Shown here piece after piece: positions 1-5,645 of a stretch of DNA of 7,632 bases; within the stretch, counting starts at the first letter, position 1; the number at the start of each line of letters is the position of its first letter. Location: the NCBI GenBank assembly GCA_016867505.1, contig VGJH01000058.1, positions 1-7,632 on the forward strand, in the 5' to 3' direction. Under the pieces are notes generated by a model. The model saw nothing but the letters and a program-made list of their open reading frames with translations, was not told the origin of the DNA and searched no databases. This stretch comes from Candidatus Bathyarchaeota archaeon. Lineage in GTDB: Archaea > Thermoproteota > Bathyarchaeia > TCS64. The translations under genes and the position numbers were made by a program.

Positions 1-528
1 CCATTATTTGGAGAATTAGCTTTAAGGGCAATAAAGGAATCAGGTGGTTACGCAGTTTCAGTAACTGATGATGATATGCACTCAACTGGAAGAGAAATCG
101 CAAAATTTGAAGGCATATTCCCAGAACCTGCAAGTGCTTCAACTGTAGCTTGTCTAAAATATTTATTAAATGATAAAAAAATTGATAGAACAGACCAAAT
201 AGTATGTTTAATTACTAGCAGTGGATTAAAAACGGATGATATACTCCAAAGTCTTAAAAAAAGATCAAAAACCCCTGGTTTAAGCTCTAAATTAACAACT
301 AAAGAGGAGATTTTACGTAATCTTAGCCATGGGAGAACTTATGGGTATGCACTTTGGAAAAAACTAGAAAAAGAGATGACAATAGGAGCAGTTTATCAGC
401 ATTTAGCAGATTTAGAAAGAAATGAGCTAATTATTTCTATAACTGATGGAAAACGAAAATATTTTGAATTAACAGAAAAAGGGAAAAGAGTCTTGACTGC
501 TTTAGATGAATTAAAAATTTTGTTGTAA
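1..528 (+). CDS. thrC: Threonine synthase-like PLP enzyme fused to a C-terminal winged-helix domain (5' end outside window)
   Basis: The reading frame is open from base 1, so the gene begins upstream; 175 residues are visible. Residues 1-80 match the C-terminal part of fold-type II PLP enzymes of the threonine synthase type (O-phosphohomoserine to threonine): ALRAIKESGG (8-17), the hallmark EGIFPEPASAS (37-47), and a final strand-loop CLITSSGLKTDD (69-80), whose Thr72 lies where this fold contacts the PLP ring nitrogen. The family usually has TGHGLK here; this protein has TSSGLK. After a basic linker (about 81-98), residues 99-170 form a PadR/ArsR-like winged helix: ILRNLSHGRTYGYALWKKLE, then VYQHLADLERNELI as the recognition-helix region and KYFELTEKGKRVL as the wing and last helix. 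There is no stop or frame change between the parts, so this is a true fusion in the sequence given. The ATG at base 76 is internal. Cysteate synthase or another threonine-synthase relative is possible, since the catalytic lysine lies outside the window. Confidence 0.8.
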   Translation, partial: PLFGELALRAIKESGGYAVSVTDDDMHSTGREIAKFEGIFPEPASASTVACLKYLLNDKKIDRTDQIVCLITSSGLKTDDILQSLKKRSKTPGLSSKLTTKEEILRNLSHGRTYGYALWKKLEKEMTIGAVYQHLADLERNELIISITDGKRKYFELTEKGKRVLTALDELKILL

Positions 529-560
529 GTATTATCCATCACATTTATGAGAGATAAAAC

Positions 561-570
561 TAATATATTA
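561..570 (+). promoter_or_regulatory. Putative TATA box for the ECF S-component gene
   Basis: TAATATATTA is a perfect 10-bp palindrome centred 24-25 nt before the ATG at 590. With the usual archaeal TATA-to-start distance, transcription would begin at or next to the A of the start codon, giving a leaderless mRNA. No Shine-Dalgarno is seen. The 61-nt gap after the upstream fusion gene (529-589) holds nothing else I recognise. Confidence 0.5.
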
Positions 571-589
571 TAGACACAACTATCATATT

Positions 590-1084
590 ATGTCGTCTTT
601 AAGTACTAGACAAATTGCAGCCATGGCAATAATGGCTGCTTTAGCAACTGTTGCCACAATGGTTTTTACTTTTCCAATACCAGCAACTAACGGGTTTTTT
701 AATTTAGGAGATGTAATCGTTGTAGTTTCTGGCCTTACATATGGATCACTTATAGGCGGAGTTAGTGGTGGTGTTGGCTCAGCACTTGCTGATATTCTAC
801 TTGGTTATAGTAACTGGGCACCGTTTACATTAATAATTAAGGGAGCTGAAGGATTTGTTGTAGGCTATATTGCTGGTGGGAAACCAGATCAAAAATTAAG
901 TAGAATCATTTTTGCTTGGGTGGTAGGTGGAATAATTCTTGTTGGAGGTTATTTTTTAGTGCAAATTTATATGTATGGGTTTGGAGGAGCTTTAGCAGAG
1001 TTACCTGCAAATGTTGTACAAATGCTAGTATCTTCATTAGGAATAGCGATTCACTTAACAATTCGAAAAAGCCTTAGACTCTAA
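590..1084 (+). CDS. ECF transporter S component (vitamin/micronutrient-binding membrane subunit)
   Basis: This 164-residue, very hydrophobic protein has about six membrane segments (roughly residues 8-28, 38-55, 57-73, 78-96, 104-127 and 137-158). The first helix carries the small-residue pattern AAMAIMAALATVA, like the Ala-rich helix that S components use to dock on EcfT. The conserved core NLGDV...GG.GSALADILLGY...APFTLIIKG.EG (residues 38-88) is typical of the ECF-type riboflavin/HMP-like S-component family (Pfam ECF-ribofla_trS). S components bind a vitamin or precursor and need a shared energising module (EcfT plus two ATPases), which is not in this window and must lie elsewhere, as in group II ECF systems. 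The substrate cannot be read from the sequence. The gene sits 61 nt after the PLP-enzyme/winged-helix fusion and just before RIO2. The ATG at 590 is supported by the TATA spacing. Confidence 0.8.
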   Translation: MSSLSTRQIAAMAIMAALATVATMVFTFPIPATNGFFNLGDVIVVVSGLTYGSLIGGVSGGVGSALADILLGYSNWAPFTLIIKGAEGFVVGYIAGGKPDQKLSRIIFAWVVGGIILVGGYFLVQIYMYGFGGALAELPANVVQMLVSSLGIAIHLTIRKSLRL

Positions 1085-1088
1085 ATAG
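1081..1088 (+). promoter_or_regulatory. Putative TATA box for RIO2
   Basis: CTAAATAG overlaps the stop codon of the S-component gene and is centred about 25-26 nt before the GTG at 1110. The spacing favours GTG 1110 over the upstream TTG 1089 as the RIO2 start, with a leaderless transcript. The same (C/T)TAAATA(A/G) form recurs before the genes at 2090 and 5610. Confidence 0.45.
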
Positions 1089-1109
1089 TTGAGGGTACTC
1101 CTTTTTATT

Positions 1110-1994
1110 GTGTCATCAGCTGAAAAAGCAGCACAAATGCTTACCCAAATGGATCCTAAAGAGTTTAGGATACTTTTAGGCATTGAACTTGGAATGTCTG
1201 AACATGAATTTGTACCAGTTGAGGTTATTTCAAAATACTCTGGTTTTGATTCAAATGAAGTAAAATTTTGGATTGGTGAATTAGACAAAAAGGGATTACT
1301 TTGGAGACAAATTGAGAATTACGTTGGTTATATTTTAAATTACACGGGATATGATGTTTTAGCTTTAAACGCATTAGTTAAAAATGGGATTCTAGAAGCT
1401 TTAGGTAAGTCGATTGGAGTTGGAAAAGAAGCTGACGTTCATGAAGGTCTTAATCAGCAAAACCAAAAGGTTGCTATCAAATTTCATAGGTTAGGTAGAA
1501 CGAGTTTTAGGAATACAAGACGAAAAAGAGAATTTGTAGGTGATCGAAAACATATTTCATGGTTATATCAATCACGTTTAGCTGCTGAAAGAGAGTTTAT
1601 TGCATTAAAGAAAATGGCATTAATTGGAGATTTCGTACCAAATCCCTTATTTTACAACCGGCATTCAATTGTAATGGAGTATATTGAAGGGCAGCTATTC
1701 TCAGAAATTATTGATATTGAAGAACCTGATAAATTTTTAAAAGTGATAATAAATTGTATAAAAAATGCCTATAATCAGGGCATAATTCATGGAGACCTTA
1801 GTGAATTTAATATCATGGTTAATCTTGACGAAAAAATAAAAATTATTGACTGGCCACAATATCTGACTCTCACTCACCCAAATGCAAAAGAATCACTAGA
1901 GAGAGATGTGAATAATATCCTAGTCTATTTTAAAAGAAAGTATGATGTTGGCATGAATTTACAGGATGCAATTAATTTAATCTCCTCAAAATAA
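1110..1994 (+). CDS. rio2: RIO2-family atypical serine/threonine kinase/ATPase
   Basis: RIO2 acts in late maturation of the small ribosomal subunit. Taking GTG 1110 as start, the protein has 294 residues, close to the roughly 280-300 of archaeal RIO2. Residues 1-85 form the RIO2-specific N-terminal winged helix (DPKEFRIL, EFVPVEVISKY). The RIO kinase domain follows: P-loop GVGKEADVHEG (103-113), Lys124 in AIKFHRLGRTSF, SWLYQSRLAAEREF, hinge VMEYIEG, catalytic loop HGDLSEFN (Asp229, Asn234), and metal-binding IDWPQ (Asp247, the residue phosphorylated in characterised RIO2), then THPNA and ERDV. Trp replaces the Phe common in eukaryotic IDFPQ. All catalytic residues are present, so it should be active. 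An in-frame TTG at 1089 would add MRVLLFI, a hydrophobic start that does not fit the family; MSSAEKAAQML aligns better with known N-termini. It lies 25 nt after the S-component gene. Confidence 0.93.
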   Translation: MSSAEKAAQMLTQMDPKEFRILLGIELGMSEHEFVPVEVISKYSGFDSNEVKFWIGELDKKGLLWRQIENYVGYILNYTGYDVLALNALVKNGILEALGKSIGVGKEADVHEGLNQQNQKVAIKFHRLGRTSFRNTRRKREFVGDRKHISWLYQSRLAAEREFIALKKMALIGDFVPNPLFYNRHSIVMEYIEGQLFSEIIDIEEPDKFLKVIINCIKNAYNQGIIHGDLSEFNIMVNLDEKIKIIDWPQYLTLTHPNAKESLERDVNNILVYFKRKYDVGMNLQDAINLISSK

Positions 1995-2017
1995 TATTTT
2001 AACAAAATTATGAAAGC

Positions 2018-2041
2018 ATTGTCTAATTTATTTGAGACAAT
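2018..2041. repeat. Inverted repeat between RIO2 and the F420 enzyme
   Basis: ATTGTCT (2018-2024) and AGACAAT (2035-2041) are perfect 7-bp inverted arms around a 10-nt AT-rich centre. The repeat lies 24 nt after the RIO2 stop and about 24 nt before the putative TATA box of the next gene. It could be an operator upstream of that promoter or a weak 3'-end hairpin for RIO2. The rest of the intergenic stretch 1995-2089 is AT-rich with no other recognisable feature. Confidence 0.4.
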
Positions 2042-2064
2042 TTAATGAAAATGTTGTTATAGTT

Positions 2065-2074
2065 CTAAATAATA
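2065..2074 (+). promoter_or_regulatory. Putative TATA box for the F420 oxidoreductase gene
   Basis: CTAAATAATA resembles the boxes at 1081 and 5634. It is centred only about 20-21 nt before the TTG at 2090, a little short for a leaderless start, so either the box is slightly upstream (TTATAG near 2056) or transcription begins just inside the annotated start. Confidence 0.35.
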
Positions 2075-2089
2075 ATACTTTGGATATCT

Positions 2090-3133
2090 TTGAGTAGCAG
2101 CAAAACCAATTTTTCTGATTTATCAGATCAAGTTATTACTAAAAATTATTGCGTAGGGTGTGGAGCTTGTGTTAGTGTATGTCCAGCCAAAGTTATTGAT
2201 TTTATTGATGCTCCAAAATTAATAGGTAAATGCATTGAATGTGGATTATGTTTTGAAAATTGTCCAATTCCAAATTTTGATGAAAAAGAGTTTGAAGAAA
2301 AAATTTTTGGTAGAATTAAGAAAGATAGTGAAATAAATTGTGGTATAACAATTGGAGAATATGCTATTAGAGCTGTATCTACAGAAGTTTTAACTAATTG
2401 TCAAGATGGGGGAGCAGCAACATCTTTGCTACTTCAAGCACTTAAAGAAGGATTTACTGGAGCACTAGTTGTAGATAAAGACATAAATTGGAATCCAAAA
2501 CCATTATTGGTTAGCACTCCAGCAGAAATAATAAATGCTGCTGGTACAAAATATTCATCAGCTCCAATTTTAAAATCATTAAAAGAAATTAATCAAAAAC
2601 AAAATAATAAGCTAGTCATTATCGGCACACCCTGTCAAATAAGAGTGTCTCGACAAATTGAGTATGGTAGATTAAACAAAAGTAGAATTGGAGAAGCAAT
2701 AAAATTACGTCTTGGTTTATTTTGTATGGAGACTTTTAATTATGATACCTTAACTAACTTTTTAATAGAACAAGGCATTGATCCTAAAAACATAGTTAAA
2801 TTCGAAATTAAAAAAGGAAAATTTATAGTAAAGTTATTAGATAAAGAGCCATACGAAATAAAAATCTCAAAAATGAAACCGTTTGTGAGAAAGTGTTGTA
2901 ATACATGTATTGATTTTGCATCTGAGTTCGCAGATATTTCAATTGGTAATGTTGGGTCACCTGAGGGATACTCTACTGTATTAATAAGAACTAAAGAAGG
3001 AGAAGCCTTATTGAAAAAAGCAACGCAAGAAGGATTAATTGAAGTAAAATCTTTAAACGACTTTACACCTGGATTAGAATTTGTAAAGAAATTAGCTTCA
3101 GAGAAAAAAAAGAGATCAGCGAATTTAAATTAA
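2090..3133 (+). CDS. FrhB/FpoF-like coenzyme F420 dehydrogenase beta-subunit family protein with two [4Fe-4S] motifs
   Basis: Proteins of this family bind FAD and move electrons between F420/F420H2 and iron-sulfur clusters. The 347 residues begin with a bacterial-type ferredoxin domain with two CxxCxxCxxxC motifs (Cys21/24/27/31 and Cys48/51/54/58). The FrhB/FdhB domains follow: NCQDGGAATSLLLQAL (103-118, Cys104), GTPCQI (179-184, Cys182), LGLFCMETF (Cys212), CCNTC (269-273), and ADISIGNVGSPEG.STVLIRT (281-301). Length and two N-terminal clusters match FpoF/FqoF, the electron-input subunit of F420H2 dehydrogenases, better than FrhB itself, which lacks the double-cluster N-terminus. No other Fpo, Frh, Fdh or hydrogenase subunit is in the window, so its partner is unknown; a ferredoxin:F420 oxidoreductase role or docking on a complex-I-like enzyme encoded elsewhere is possible. 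The start is TTG; the frame is closed by TAA at 2066, so little freedom exists. Its 3' end overlaps the convergent aldolase by 9 bp. Confidence 0.85.
   Translation: MSSSKTNFSDLSDQVITKNYCVGCGACVSVCPAKVIDFIDAPKLIGKCIECGLCFENCPIPNFDEKEFEEKIFGRIKKDSEINCGITIGEYAIRAVSTEVLTNCQDGGAATSLLLQALKEGFTGALVVDKDINWNPKPLLVSTPAEIINAAGTKYSSAPILKSLKEINQKQNNKLVIIGTPCQIRVSRQIEYGRLNKSRIGEAIKLRLGLFCMETFNYDTLTNFLIEQGIDPKNIVKFEIKKGKFIVKLLDKEPYEIKISKMKPFVRKCCNTCIDFASEFADISIGNVGSPEGYSTVLIRTKEGEALLKKATQEGLIEVKSLNDFTPGLEFVKKLASEKKKRSANLN
3104..3111 (-). terminator. U-tract terminator of the aldolase, inside the end of the F420 enzyme gene
   Basis: Eight consecutive A on the plus strand give T8 on the minus strand, 14-21 nt past the aldolase stop. 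Archaeal RNA polymerase terminates at such U-tracts. On the plus strand the same bases encode the Lys-rich EKKKKR tail of the F420 enzyme. Confidence 0.4.
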
Positions 3134-3787
3134 AAAATCCTTTTCTTTTGCCAACTTAATCATCTGATTTATGATTTCGGATGGTAATTGTCTTGGTTTT
3201 CCAACTAATAAAACATCATAATGTAGTTTTGCCATTTTTTCAGTAGTTATCGCATTCTGAGCTGCCTCTTCAATTGTCTTACCAATAGCTGTTAGACCAT
3301 GATAAGGTAATAATGAAGCTACTTTATCAATTAAAGAATCTGTGACATTTATAGCTAACTCGATCGAACCAGGTTTAGCATATTTTGAAATGCTGATGCC
3401 TTTAACTAATGAAGGTGCTTCAATTACTTCTAATCCCATTGGAATAATTTCTTTATTCAGAATAGAAAAAATTGTTGAATAATGTGGATGAACATATACA
3501 ATACCTCCAACATCGAGTCTTCTTTTATATAACATTGAATGCATTGGAGTTTCTATGCTTGGAGGATCATTTCCATCAATTATTTTATCTAACAAATAAT
3601 CGATTTTAATAAAAAAATTTGGTTCAATTTCGTTCAGAGAATACCCCGAAGGTTTAATGAGAAATTCATTTGTGCCAGAGATTTTTGCACTAATATTACC
3701 ATTTGTTCCCTCAACTAATCCCGCTTCAAATAATTTTCTAGCAATAAATGCTAATCTTTCTCTAAGTCCTATCTCATAATCCTTCAT
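3125..3787 (-). CDS. Class II (zinc) aldolase, L-fuculose-phosphate aldolase/adducin-like family
   Basis: This family performs Zn-dependent retro-aldol cleavage of sugar phosphates, giving dihydroxyacetone phosphate and an aldehyde. In 220 residues, close to the size of FucA, the expected landmarks occur in order: TNGNISA (28-34) and KPSGYS (45-50) for phosphate binding, IETPMH (78-83) with Glu79 at the position of the catalytic acid/base, YVHPHYS (98-104) with zinc ligands His100 and His102, and LPYHGLTAIG (160-169) with the third zinc ligand His163. It therefore looks catalytically complete. Substrate specificity within the family (fuculose-P, rhamnulose-P, ribulose-P epimerase-like, methylthioribulose-P dehydratase) is not decided by these motifs. 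The archaeal homolog in Methanocaldococcus has been tied to lactaldehyde supply for F420 synthesis. The gene follows the Toprim gene by 58 nt but has its own TATA-like box; an inverted repeat lies before its ATG. Confidence 0.85.
   Translation of the reverse strand: MKDYEIGLRERLAFIARKLFEAGLVEGTNGNISAKISGTNEFLIKPSGYSLNEIEPNFFIKIDYLLDKIIDGNDPPSIETPMHSMLYKRRLDVGGIVYVHPHYSTIFSILNKEIIPMGLEVIEAPSLVKGISISKYAKPGSIELAINVTDSLIDKVASLLPYHGLTAIGKTIEEAAQNAITTEKMAKLHYDVLLVGKPRQLPSEIINQMIKLAKEKDFLI
3141..3149 (+). terminator. U-rich terminator of the F420 enzyme gene, inside the end of the aldolase gene
   Basis: TTTTCTTTT begins 8 nt past the TAA of the plus-strand gene and could end its transcript. The opposite strand of the same bases encodes the Lys-rich AKEKD tail of the aldolase. 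Confidence 0.35.
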
Positions 3788-3788
3788 A

Positions 3789-3808
3789 AGTACATATTTT
3801 TAAGTACT
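3789..3808 (-). promoter_or_regulatory. Inverted repeat over the predicted aldolase transcription start (candidate operator)
   Basis: AGTAC (3789-3793) and GTACT (3804-3808) form a 5-bp inverted repeat with a 10-nt AT centre, 2-21 nt before the aldolase ATG and between it and the TATA-like box. On the plus strand AAGTAC also appears as a direct repeat (3788-3793 and 3802-3807). A protein bound here would block transcription start. The arms are short and AT-rich DNA makes chance matches likely. Confidence 0.35.
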
Positions 3809-3809
3809 G

Positions 3810-3817
3810 ATTAAATT
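3810..3817 (-). promoter_or_regulatory. Putative TATA box for the aldolase gene
   Basis: On the minus strand AATTTAAT is centred 26-27 nt before the aldolase ATG (3787), the spacing expected for a leaderless archaeal transcript. There is no Shine-Dalgarno. The aldolase may thus be expressed apart from the kinase-Toprim pair upstream. Confidence 0.4.
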
Positions 3818-3839
3818 GCTTTTTTATTATTTTTTCTTT

Positions 3840-3845
3840 AAAAAA
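3840..3845 (-). terminator. Short U-tract directly after the Toprim gene
   Basis: On the minus strand T6 follows the Toprim stop codon immediately. It may reduce read-through from the kinase-Toprim unit into the aldolase. It is short, so termination would be partial. Confidence 0.3.
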
Positions 3846-4226
3846 TTAATCTATTAAATTATCAATACCTTCAATTTCTCTAATTCCTACAGAGGTTAGA
3901 GCTTTACCAAAAAAAATTCTAAACCCAACATTAACAATTGCTCCAGTACTCAAAATAAGGCGTGACAGTCTATCGTTCAGATTATTACCTTCTTGATCAA
4001 AATCAGTTAAAATAACTACTTTATTACCTCTTCCGCCAACCAACGTTGAAATATCTGTTAAAGTAGTTTTTTGGTGTAGACAAACTTCAATTCTGCCTTT
4101 AAATCCTAATTTTCTAATTGCTTTAACATCTTTGATTCCCTCAACTAGTATAATCTCAGTACTTTCAATGTTTTCAATTAATTTTTTTAATATATCAAGT
4201 ACTTCTTGTCTATTAATACGAGGCAT
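3846..4226 (-). CDS. Small archaeal Toprim-domain protein (UPF0292, RNase M5/primase-like)
   Basis: This 126-residue protein is essentially a single Toprim fold, the Mg-dependent phosphotransfer domain of topoisomerases, DnaG primase and RNase M5. The first conserved block is IILVEGIKDVKAIRKLG (25-41) with Glu29 as the catalytic Glu; the second is VVILTDFDQEGNNLNDRL (70-87) with the DxD pair Asp75 and Asp77. Length and order match the archaeal stand-alone Toprim family (COG1658). Its biological role is not established; RNA processing or nucleic-acid repair has been suggested from the fold. The ATG lies 14 nt inside the end of the glycerate kinase gene, so the two are very likely co-transcribed and translationally coupled. 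No separate promoter is visible. Confidence 0.85.
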   Translation of the reverse strand: MPRINRQEVLDILKKLIENIESTEIILVEGIKDVKAIRKLGFKGRIEVCLHQKTTLTDISTLVGGRGNKVVILTDFDQEGNNLNDRLSRLILSTGAIVNVGFRIFFGKALTSVGIREIEGIDNLID

Positions 4227-5610
4227 AATTATCTAATCCAATCAAAATTACTACTATATCATTTACGTTTGTTCCAGTATATCCTGTTATTATTGCATCA
4301 TTAATTTTTTGGAAGAAAGTATTTGAGTCATTTTTCTTTAAAAAATCTGAAAAATTCATATTTAAGGTTAAAGCTTTTTTTACAGTTTCTCCATCAATAA
4401 TTGCTCCAGCTGCATTAGAATTTCCATCAATTCCATCAGTACCAATTGATGCAATTACACAGGGTAAACCATTAATTTCTTTTATCATAGATAATACAAG
4501 CTCTTGGTTCCGACCACCAATTCCTTTACCTTTTACATTTACAGTCGTTTCGCCTCCAGCAATTATCGCTGCTGGTTTTTTTATTGGTTTATCATGTAAA
4601 ATGATCTCATTAATAATTGGAGAAAAAGACTTACCAATCTTTCTTGATTCCCCAGAAATATTTCTAGGGATAATAAGTGAATTAAAACCGAGTAATTTTG
4701 ACTTGACTAATGCAGATTCAAGAGCGGTATTATTATTTCCAACAATAAAATTTTGGACTCGTTTAAAATATTTACTTGTAGTTATAGTTTCTTTAGGTTT
4801 TTCATTTGATTCACCGTTAATTAAGTGGGTTTTAATATTTACAGGAGTCTTATTCCAAACATCATATTTTTTAAGAATTTTTATTGCATCTTCAAATTTT
4901 GATGTATCCTCAATGGTTAACCCAGATCCAATAGTACTTAATTTATCACCAATGACATCAGATAAAATTATACTAAGGACTTCAGCAGGATAACAATATT
5001 CAAGAATTTTTCCACCCTTAATTTTATCGAGGTGCTTCCTAACAATATTTAAATCCTCAATGTTTACTCCTTTTTTAAGTAAAATATCAATAATATCTTG
5101 ATAATCTTCTAATGTAATATCTTCTACAGGTAAAGTAATTAATGAAGAGGCTCCTCCAGATATTAAAAAAATAATTAAATCTCTTTCTGTAATATTGGAT
5201 ATTGCATCTAGCATCAAAGTAACGCCATAAACACTATTAGAATCAGGTTTTGGATGAGATGCTCCAATCAAAAATATTTTATTAAGCTCACAATTTTTAC
5301 TCCTTTCATAAGGCACATTTATTATACCTTTAGTAATTCTTTCTCCTATAATTTTTTCAATTGCTAAAGCCATTGTGTCTCCTGCTTTCCCACCACCCAA
5401 CACAAATATTCGGTCATAATTGTCTAAATTGTAAAAAACATTATTAATTTTTAATAAACTTCCATCAATTTTAATTTGATTCTTAATTAATTTAATTGGA
5501 TCAATACATTCTAAAACAAATTCTAATACATCTAAACATTCACTTCTCAATTTTTTATAAAATGAAGATATTGAATTTGAAATTAATTTTTCTCTGTTCT
5601 TGATAATCAT
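4213..5610 (-). CDS. Glycerate 2-kinase, GckA/MOFRL (DUF4147) family
   Basis: Enzymes of this family phosphorylate D-glycerate, in archaea at the 2-hydroxyl, feeding 2-phosphoglycerate to enolase, for example in the branched Entner-Doudoroff pathway or serine breakdown. The 465 residues carry the whole series of family motifs: FVLGGGKAGDTM (69-80, with the conserved Lys75), GASHPKPD (116-123), FLISGGASSL (148-157), DLNIVRKHLDKIKGG (186-200), LSDVIGDKLSTIGSG (216-230), then the MOFRL domain with AGGETTV, GGRNQEL (351-371), ASIGTDGIDGNSNAAGAI (387-404) and TGTNVNDIVVILIG (445-458). Small departures are GSGLT for the usual GSGPT and TGYTGTN for TGPTGTN. The domain arrangement is complete and about the family's usual 420-460 residues. 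It starts 46 nt after the EF-2 stop with a TATA box at leaderless spacing, and overlaps the Toprim gene by 14 nt. Confidence 0.9.
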   Translation of the reverse strand: MIIKNREKLISNSISSFYKKLRSECLDVLEFVLECIDPIKLIKNQIKIDGSLLKINNVFYNLDNYDRIFVLGGGKAGDTMALAIEKIIGERITKGIINVPYERSKNCELNKIFLIGASHPKPDSNSVYGVTLMLDAISNITERDLIIFLISGGASSLITLPVEDITLEDYQDIIDILLKKGVNIEDLNIVRKHLDKIKGGKILEYCYPAEVLSIILSDVIGDKLSTIGSGLTIEDTSKFEDAIKILKKYDVWNKTPVNIKTHLINGESNEKPKETITTSKYFKRVQNFIVGNNNTALESALVKSKLLGFNSLIIPRNISGESRKIGKSFSPIINEIILHDKPIKKPAAIIAGGETTVNVKGKGIGGRNQELVLSMIKEINGLPCVIASIGTDGIDGNSNAAGAIIDGETVKKALTLNMNFSDFLKKNDSNTFFQKINDAIITGYTGTNVNDIVVILIGLDNYASY

Positions 5611-5633
5611 CTTGATAATAAATAATTTGTAAC

Positions 5634-5641
5634 TATTTAAA
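5634..5641 (-). promoter_or_regulatory. TATA box for the glycerate kinase-Toprim unit
   Basis: TTTAAATA on the minus strand is centred 27-28 nt before the ATG at 5610, a near-ideal archaeal box for a leaderless mRNA. It is fused to the T-tract that follows EF-2, so end of one unit and start of the next share the same bases. Confidence 0.55.
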
Positions 5642-5645
5642 AAAA
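5639..5645 (-). terminator. U-tract terminator after EF-2
   Basis: On the minus strand T7 occurs 12-18 nt after the EF-2 stop codon, in TTTATTTTTTTAAATAG. This is a plausible intrinsic archaeal terminator for the highly expressed EF-2 transcript; its last bases are the first bases of the next gene's TATA box. Confidence 0.45.

Noticed and set aside
76..528. Reading the left-edge frame as a complete 150-residue regulator starting at ATG 76
   Set aside because: The frame is open to base 1 and the residues before this ATG (ALRAIKESGG and following) belong to the same PLP-enzyme domain; the Met is internal.
1089..1109. RIO2 start at TTG 1089
   Set aside because: It adds a hydrophobic MRVLLFI not typical of RIO2, and a TATA-like box sits at proper distance for GTG 1110. 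It remains possible.
1055..1288. 77-codon minus-strand frame across the start of RIO2
   Set aside because: It is antisense to the RIO2 winged helix with no domain or promoter; a shadow frame.
1995..2089. Possible small RNA or tRNA in the gap before the F420 enzyme
   Set aside because: Apart from the 7-bp inverted repeat the stretch is AT-rich with no cloverleaf, T-loop motif or conserved RNA fold.
4601..4993. 130-codon plus-strand open frame inside the glycerate kinase
   Set aside because: It is antisense to conserved MOFRL-kinase motifs, has no recognisable domain, and has the composition of a mirror frame.
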